Below are positions 5,315 to 7,907 of a stretch of DNA of 7,907 nt, one piece after another. The translations under genes were made by a program, and so were the position numbers. Each line of letters opens with the position of its first letter. Position 1 is the stretch's first letter. Source of the DNA: a bacterium (GTDB lineage Bacteria > JAMCPX01). The stretch is taken from contig DAHXOM010000017.1 of the NCBI GenBank assembly GCA_027364825.1, positions 1-7,907 of the forward strand, read 5' to 3'. A model generated the notes under the pieces. The model was not told where the DNA came from and searched no databases. It worked only from the letters and a program-made list of their open reading frames with translations.

Positions 5315-6492
5315 ATGATTCCGGAAGCAGTGTCGGCCAATATCCTGTCTCCGATATTGATCTCTTTAACGCTTTTCGTGATAATCGCAGTCGCCGTATT
5401 TCCCTGGACCTTTACGACCAGGAGCTTACCGAGTATTTCTTTGGGCAGGTTCAGCGTTGCGCTTGTTGCAGGGTCTTCCACGGACTTTCTGTCCCTGTAG
5501 ATAACAAAGGTATTACCCACCTGCACACCTTCATCGCTTCCCCTGTCGATATAGACAACATCATTATCACCGTACATCGTAAGGGCATGTTTGCCGCACA
5601 CTATATAGCCCTGCACCGGGTTTGCGGCAAGGGCAAGGTCGATGGTCTTCGTTCCCGGCTCGTAAGGAATCAGTTTGTCATGGACCTTGATCTCTTCATT
5701 TGATTGTGTGATCGTGGCCGTCGATACGGAGTCCTCCACTTTTGTAATCTTTAATCTTCCGAGGATCTTAATCTGATAGCCGAGGAAGTCTCCCGATTCG
5801 GGGTCATAGACTTCTTTTGATTTTGTGTAGATGTTAAACTGGTCTCCCGTTTTCACGCCCGAACCGCTTCCGAGATTGATAAAAACCACATCATGTTCTC
5901 CGAATATCGTTCTTCCGGGATTGGCAGCGGCAACAATCGCCCCTGCGGCTTCAAGGTCGTGTCTGGACACAAAGCCGGCAGACTCCGCGGACGGATAGAG
6001 ATAGGTGTTTGCTGGTGCACTTACATACTGCACACCATACGGGACCGCGGTTCCTATAGATGGAGCTTCCTCTTCTTCCTCCAGCTGAACAGGCTGGGCC
6101 GCTTCCTGGGTTTGCGCCTCAATTCCTGTCGTCGGTGTTGTCTCTTCTGCCGGTAACGGCGGCAGTTTTCCGGGTACTTGTTCTGCGACGGTAGTCGTTA
6201 AAGGCTGGGTTGCTGCAACACCGGTTACCGGCACAACAGACGTAGGTAATAGAGCTATAGGTTCTCCCGGATAAATAAGATGCGGGTTGGTTATGTACTT
6301 GTTCTGCTCCCATAGTTTCGGCCAGATAAAAGGGTTTGCATTAAATCTTAGGGATATATTCCAGAGAGTATCGCCTTGCTTTACGATATAAACAAGGGCG
6401 TCTTTATTAGAATCTGTCATACCGTAGACTGATACGAAACACAATATCAATCCAAAAAAGAAGCCTGTCAGTATTCTTTTCTTGTTCTTCAT
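5311..6492 (-). CDS. Exported LysM protein with a duplicated C-terminal beta-rich domain
   Basis: The 393-residue protein begins with a signal peptide: basic KNKKR, a hydrophobic core up to about residue 23, and likely cleavage near VYG-MTDS. Cys18 lies in the core, but LILC is not a good lipobox. A LysM domain follows at about 34-82 (VKQGDTLWNISLRF, then LWEQNKYITNPHLIYPGEPI), which should bind peptidoglycan or another GlcNAc polymer in the periplasm. Residues about 84-160 form a low-complexity Pro/Thr/Glu linker with five consecutive Glu at 138-142. The C-terminal half is an ungapped tandem duplication of about 81 residues (195-275 and 305-385), each with an xGxxDVVxI start and a G-V-x-x-G-x-x-F-x-IY core; this vaguely recalls SH3-like domains such as the FlgT C terminus, but I cannot assign it. 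It is first in the operon, with a strong Shine-Dalgarno and an ATGA overlap into the cupin gene. A role in attaching or exporting the polysaccharide is inference from context. Confidence 0.88.
   Translation of the reverse strand: MKNKKRILTGFFFGLILCFVSVYGMTDSNKDALVYIVKQGDTLWNISLRFNANPFIWPKLWEQNKYITNPHLIYPGEPIALLPTSVVPVTGVAATQPLTTTVAEQVPGKLPPLPAEETTPTTGIEAQTQEAAQPVQLEEEEEAPSIGTAVPYGVQYVSAPANTYLYPSAESAGFVSRHDLEAAGAIVAAANPGRTIFGEHDVVFINLGSGSGVKTGDQFNIYTKSKEVYDPESGDFLGYQIKILGRLKITKVEDSVSTATITQSNEEIKVHDKLIPYEPGTKTIDLALAANPVQGYIVCGKHALTMYGDNDVVYIDRGSDEGVQVGNTFVIYRDRKSVEDPATSATLNLPKEILGKLLVVKVQGNTATAIITKSVKEINIGDRILADTASGII
5338..5910 (-). repeat. Tandem in-frame domain duplication within the LysM gene
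   Basis: Residues 195-275 (5668-5910) align without gaps to 305-385 (5338-5580) at an offset of 110 residues. By hand I count about 33 identities in 81 positions. Shared features are a GxxDVVxI strand, G-V-x-x-G-x-x-F-x-IY, K-x-V-x-DP, ILG-x-L-x-x-x-KV and T-x-S-x-x-E-I-x-x-x-D. The copies differ strongly at DNA level, so the duplication is old and part of the protein fold rather than a recent repeat. Confidence 0.8.
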
Positions 6493-6494
6493 AA

Positions 6495-6502
6495 CCCTCC
6501 TC
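6495..6502 (-). promoter_or_regulatory. Strong Shine-Dalgarno of the LysM gene
   Basis: Read on the minus strand, GAGGAGGG precedes the ATG at 6492 with only two bases between (TT), or about six from the 5' GAGG part. It is the longest match to the anti-Shine-Dalgarno sequence among the starts in the window. It fixes the start of the LysM protein and implies high translation of the first gene. Through the ATGA overlaps this would also set output of the cupin and guanylyltransferase. Confidence 0.7.
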
Positions 6503-6515
6503 GCGTTTTTTCACT

Positions 6516-6554
6516 TACATATCAATATTATTGGTATTAGTCAACTAACAGCAA
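6516..6554 (-). promoter_or_regulatory. Candidate promoter of the five-gene operon
   Basis: On the minus strand, TTGACT (6539-6544) is followed after 17 bp by TATGTA (6516-6521). An alternative is TTGCTG (6549-6554) with TAATAT (6525-6530) after 18 bp. Neither -10 box is a good match, so this is a weak sigma70-type call based on position upstream of the LysM gene. Two short inverted repeats sit here: TTAGT-TG-ACTAA (6535-6546) and CAATA-A-TATTG (6522-6532). They could be operator half-sites or chance in AT-rich DNA. Confidence 0.35.
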
Positions 6555-6606
6555 AGAACACAGCCCGTTTTACCAAACCGTGAATCCGGGAAGAGGAAAG
6601 CTGTTT

Positions 6607-7830
6607 TTATGACTGCGGTTTTTTCTTCAGAGACGATGCAAGGAGATGGACGGTATGGACTACTTTTATATTGAGGTTTTGTTCGACCAGCATGGCTGAT
6701 ATATTTGCCATACAGCCGGGGCAGCCTGTCGCAACGGTTGCAGCGGTTGTTGAGCGTATATCATCTGTTTTTTCTTTTGTGATGGCCGACGAGAGTTTAC
6801 GGTGTTTTATATTGAATGCACCCCCAAGGCCGCAACACCTGCCCGGGTTGTGCATCTCCTCAATTTTATGTCCCGCCTTTGCCAGCAGTATTCTCGGTTT
6901 CTCGGATATCCCCATGCCCCTTTTGAGGTGGCATGGATCGTGGTAGGTGACCGTCCCGGATGTATGCCCCGTATTATCGAACATGCCGGGCTCTGCAACT
7001 TCCGTTATATCTTTTATTTTTTCGGCAAACCTTTCAGCCCTCTTTTTTTCTTCGGGAGTATCGAATAAATATTTATAGTAGTTTTTCATCATTGAGCCGC
7101 ATGAACCGCACGCGGTAACAACACTATCCGAGGTATCGAACAATGCCATTACGGCCTTTGCCTGTTTCGCTGCTTTCTTTATGTCCCCCATACTCAGGGC
7201 AGGCAGCCCGCAGCATGCCTGATGGGCCGGGATATAGGGTGTTCTGCCCGATGCCTCCAGCAGCGTCACGGTATCTTCTGCAATATCATGGTAGATAAAA
7301 TCAATTAGGCACCCGAGGAAAAATCCTGTTTTTGTTTCGTGCGTATGGATATTCTTTTTTGAGGCCGAGAATTTCTTACTTTTAATTTCCGGTATAATAC
7401 GGTTTGCAGGCAGCCGGTAGAATATGCCCGATTCCAGGTCTATTTTTTCCCCTATTGCCTGCTCAACGATCGACCCGAGCTTAAAACTTATGCCTGTTTT
7501 TCCGAAGACCACCTTTGTCAGGGCGGCTTCTATGAGTTTATTGCCTGCTGTGTCCGCGAGTTTTTCTCTTGCAGAAAGGACCAGAAGGTCTGTCTGCACA
7601 TGGTTGGGACACACTTCGACGCACGCAGTGCAGAGGAGACATTCCGATATAAATTTTTTTGTCCTCTTTGAAGGTTCGAATCCGCTTTCGAACAATGCCT
7701 GAACAAGCGTTATCTTGCCCCGCGGGGATGCGCCCTCTTCATTCAGTTCATGGAATACCGGACATACCGTCCTGCAGGTACCGCACTTCACACAAAGAGC
7801 ATATCGATCTTCCTGGTTCAAGAACATCAT
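6607..7830 (-). CDS. GlcF/LldE-like iron-sulfur oxidoreductase subunit with two CCG domains
   Basis: This 407-residue cytoplasmic or membrane-associated protein probably carries electrons from a flavoprotein dehydrogenase acting on glycolate, lactate or a similar 2-hydroxyacid. The N terminus has two [4Fe-4S] motifs: Cys13, 16, 19, 23-Pro and Cys64, 67, 70, 74-Pro. Two CCG domains follow: Cys174, Cys206-Cys207-Gly, Cys241-x-x-Cys244, and Cys300, Cys332-Cys333-Gly, Cys370-x-x-Cys373. All cluster-binding cysteines expected of the family are present. The length matches GlcF (about 400). Two ATG codons in tandem (7825-7830) open the frame and an in-frame stop lies at 7840-7842, so the start cannot be much further out. 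No Shine-Dalgarno is visible; the start may be coupled to a gene whose stop would overlap the ATG. The usual FAD partner (GlcD type) should lie to the right. HdrD-like or LutA-like roles are alternatives. It seems unrelated to the sugar operon. Confidence 0.9.
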   Translation of the reverse strand: MMFLNQEDRYALCVKCGTCRTVCPVFHELNEEGASPRGKITLVQALFESGFEPSKRTKKFISECLLCTACVEVCPNHVQTDLLVLSAREKLADTAGNKLIEAALTKVVFGKTGISFKLGSIVEQAIGEKIDLESGIFYRLPANRIIPEIKSKKFSASKKNIHTHETKTGFFLGCLIDFIYHDIAEDTVTLLEASGRTPYIPAHQACCGLPALSMGDIKKAAKQAKAVMALFDTSDSVVTACGSCGSMMKNYYKYLFDTPEEKKRAERFAEKIKDITEVAEPGMFDNTGHTSGTVTYHDPCHLKRGMGISEKPRILLAKAGHKIEEMHNPGRCCGLGGAFNIKHRKLSSAITKEKTDDIRSTTAATVATGCPGCMANISAMLVEQNLNIKVVHTVHLLASSLKKKPQS

Positions 7831-7907
7831 GAGAAGCAGTCAGAAGAAACGTGCTGGATCCGCGAAGCAAATCCAGCAGCAATATCTATCCCTATTACTT
7901 TTAGAGT
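7827..7907 (-). CDS. Possible C-terminal tail of an upstream gene (26 codons)
   Basis: A minus-strand frame is open from the right edge and ends in TGA at 7827-7829, giving an ATGA overlap with the first ATG of the iron-sulfur gene. The same arrangement occurs twice in the neighbouring operon, and it would explain why that gene lacks a Shine-Dalgarno. Against this, the 26 residues (ending VSSDCFS) do not look like the C terminus of a GlcD-type flavoprotein, and an 8-bp hairpin occupies the same bases. It may be a chance open frame. I do not recognise the product. Confidence 0.3.
   Translation of the reverse strand, partial: TLKVIGIDIAAGFASRIQHVSSDCFS

Larger units (their letters stand above)
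6493..6606. other. 114-bp intergenic gap between the iron-sulfur gene and the sugar operon
   Basis: This is the largest gene-free stretch. It holds the candidate promoter and the LysM Shine-Dalgarno. Downstream of the iron-sulfur gene stop there is no convincing terminator: ACAGC (6560-6564) and GCTGT (6600-6604) can pair around a weak CCCG/CGGG helix, but the helix is interrupted, and the only T run (6604-6608) follows it on the + strand, where no gene ends. Confidence 0.6.

Noticed and set aside
5077..5703. 208-codon + strand open frame opposite the cupin and LysM genes
   Set aside because: It runs antisense across two well-supported genes joined by an ATGA overlap. Its translation has no recognisable domain and many scattered Cys, Arg and His, as expected of a shadow frame.

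Overview
The window looks like a piece of a Gram-negative bacterial chromosome, probably an anaerobic lineage of the Desulfobacterota or Nitrospirota kind. This is inferred from the type of GAF/PAS/DHp protein, the LysM protein with a charged and proline-rich linker, and the GlcF-like iron-sulfur protein. No rRNA or marker gene is present, so the assignment is tentative. Coding density is very high. There is no tRNA, rRNA, CRISPR array, insertion sequence or phage gene. The only non-coding stretches are 114 bp (6493-6606), 39 bp (3828-3866), 10 bp (2504-2513) and perhaps the last 77 bp.

Left end, + strand (to 1570): the 3' part of a sensor-like gene with GAF, PAS, PAS and histidine-kinase dimerisation (DHp) domains. 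It stops right after the DHp helices, has no ATPase domain, and carries Asn after the phospho-acceptor-like His. Its last 12 bp overlap, tail to tail, the last gene of a minus-strand operon.

Centre, minus strand (6492 down to 1559): a compact five-gene unit. In order of transcription it encodes an exported LysM protein with a duplicated C-terminal domain, a mannose-6-phosphate-isomerase-type cupin, a mannose-1-phosphate guanylyltransferase, a WbpA-type UDP-N-acetylglucosamine 6-dehydrogenase, and an NAD-dependent nucleotide-sugar 4-epimerase. The first three genes are joined by ATGA stop/start overlaps. The fourth follows after 39 bp and the fifth after 10 bp. Together they would supply GDP-mannose and a UDP-HexNAc-uronic acid for a surface or secreted polysaccharide. 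The unit appears closed on both sides (a gap with a possible promoter upstream, a convergent gene downstream), yet it holds no glycosyltransferase, flippase, polymerase or phosphomannomutase. It therefore looks like a precursor-supply operon led by a cell-wall-binding protein.

Right end, minus strand (7830 down to 6607): a GlcF/LldE-like protein with two [4Fe-4S] ferredoxin motifs and two CCG domains, probably the electron-transfer subunit of a 2-hydroxyacid oxidoreductase. Its flavin partner would lie beyond the right edge.

I did not find a clearly new defence or mobile system. The points most worth a second look are the ATPase-less kinase-like protein, the LysM gene coupled to sugar-nucleotide genes, the separate and reordered isomerase and guanylyltransferase modules, and two long perfect inverted repeats inside the dehydrogenase gene.
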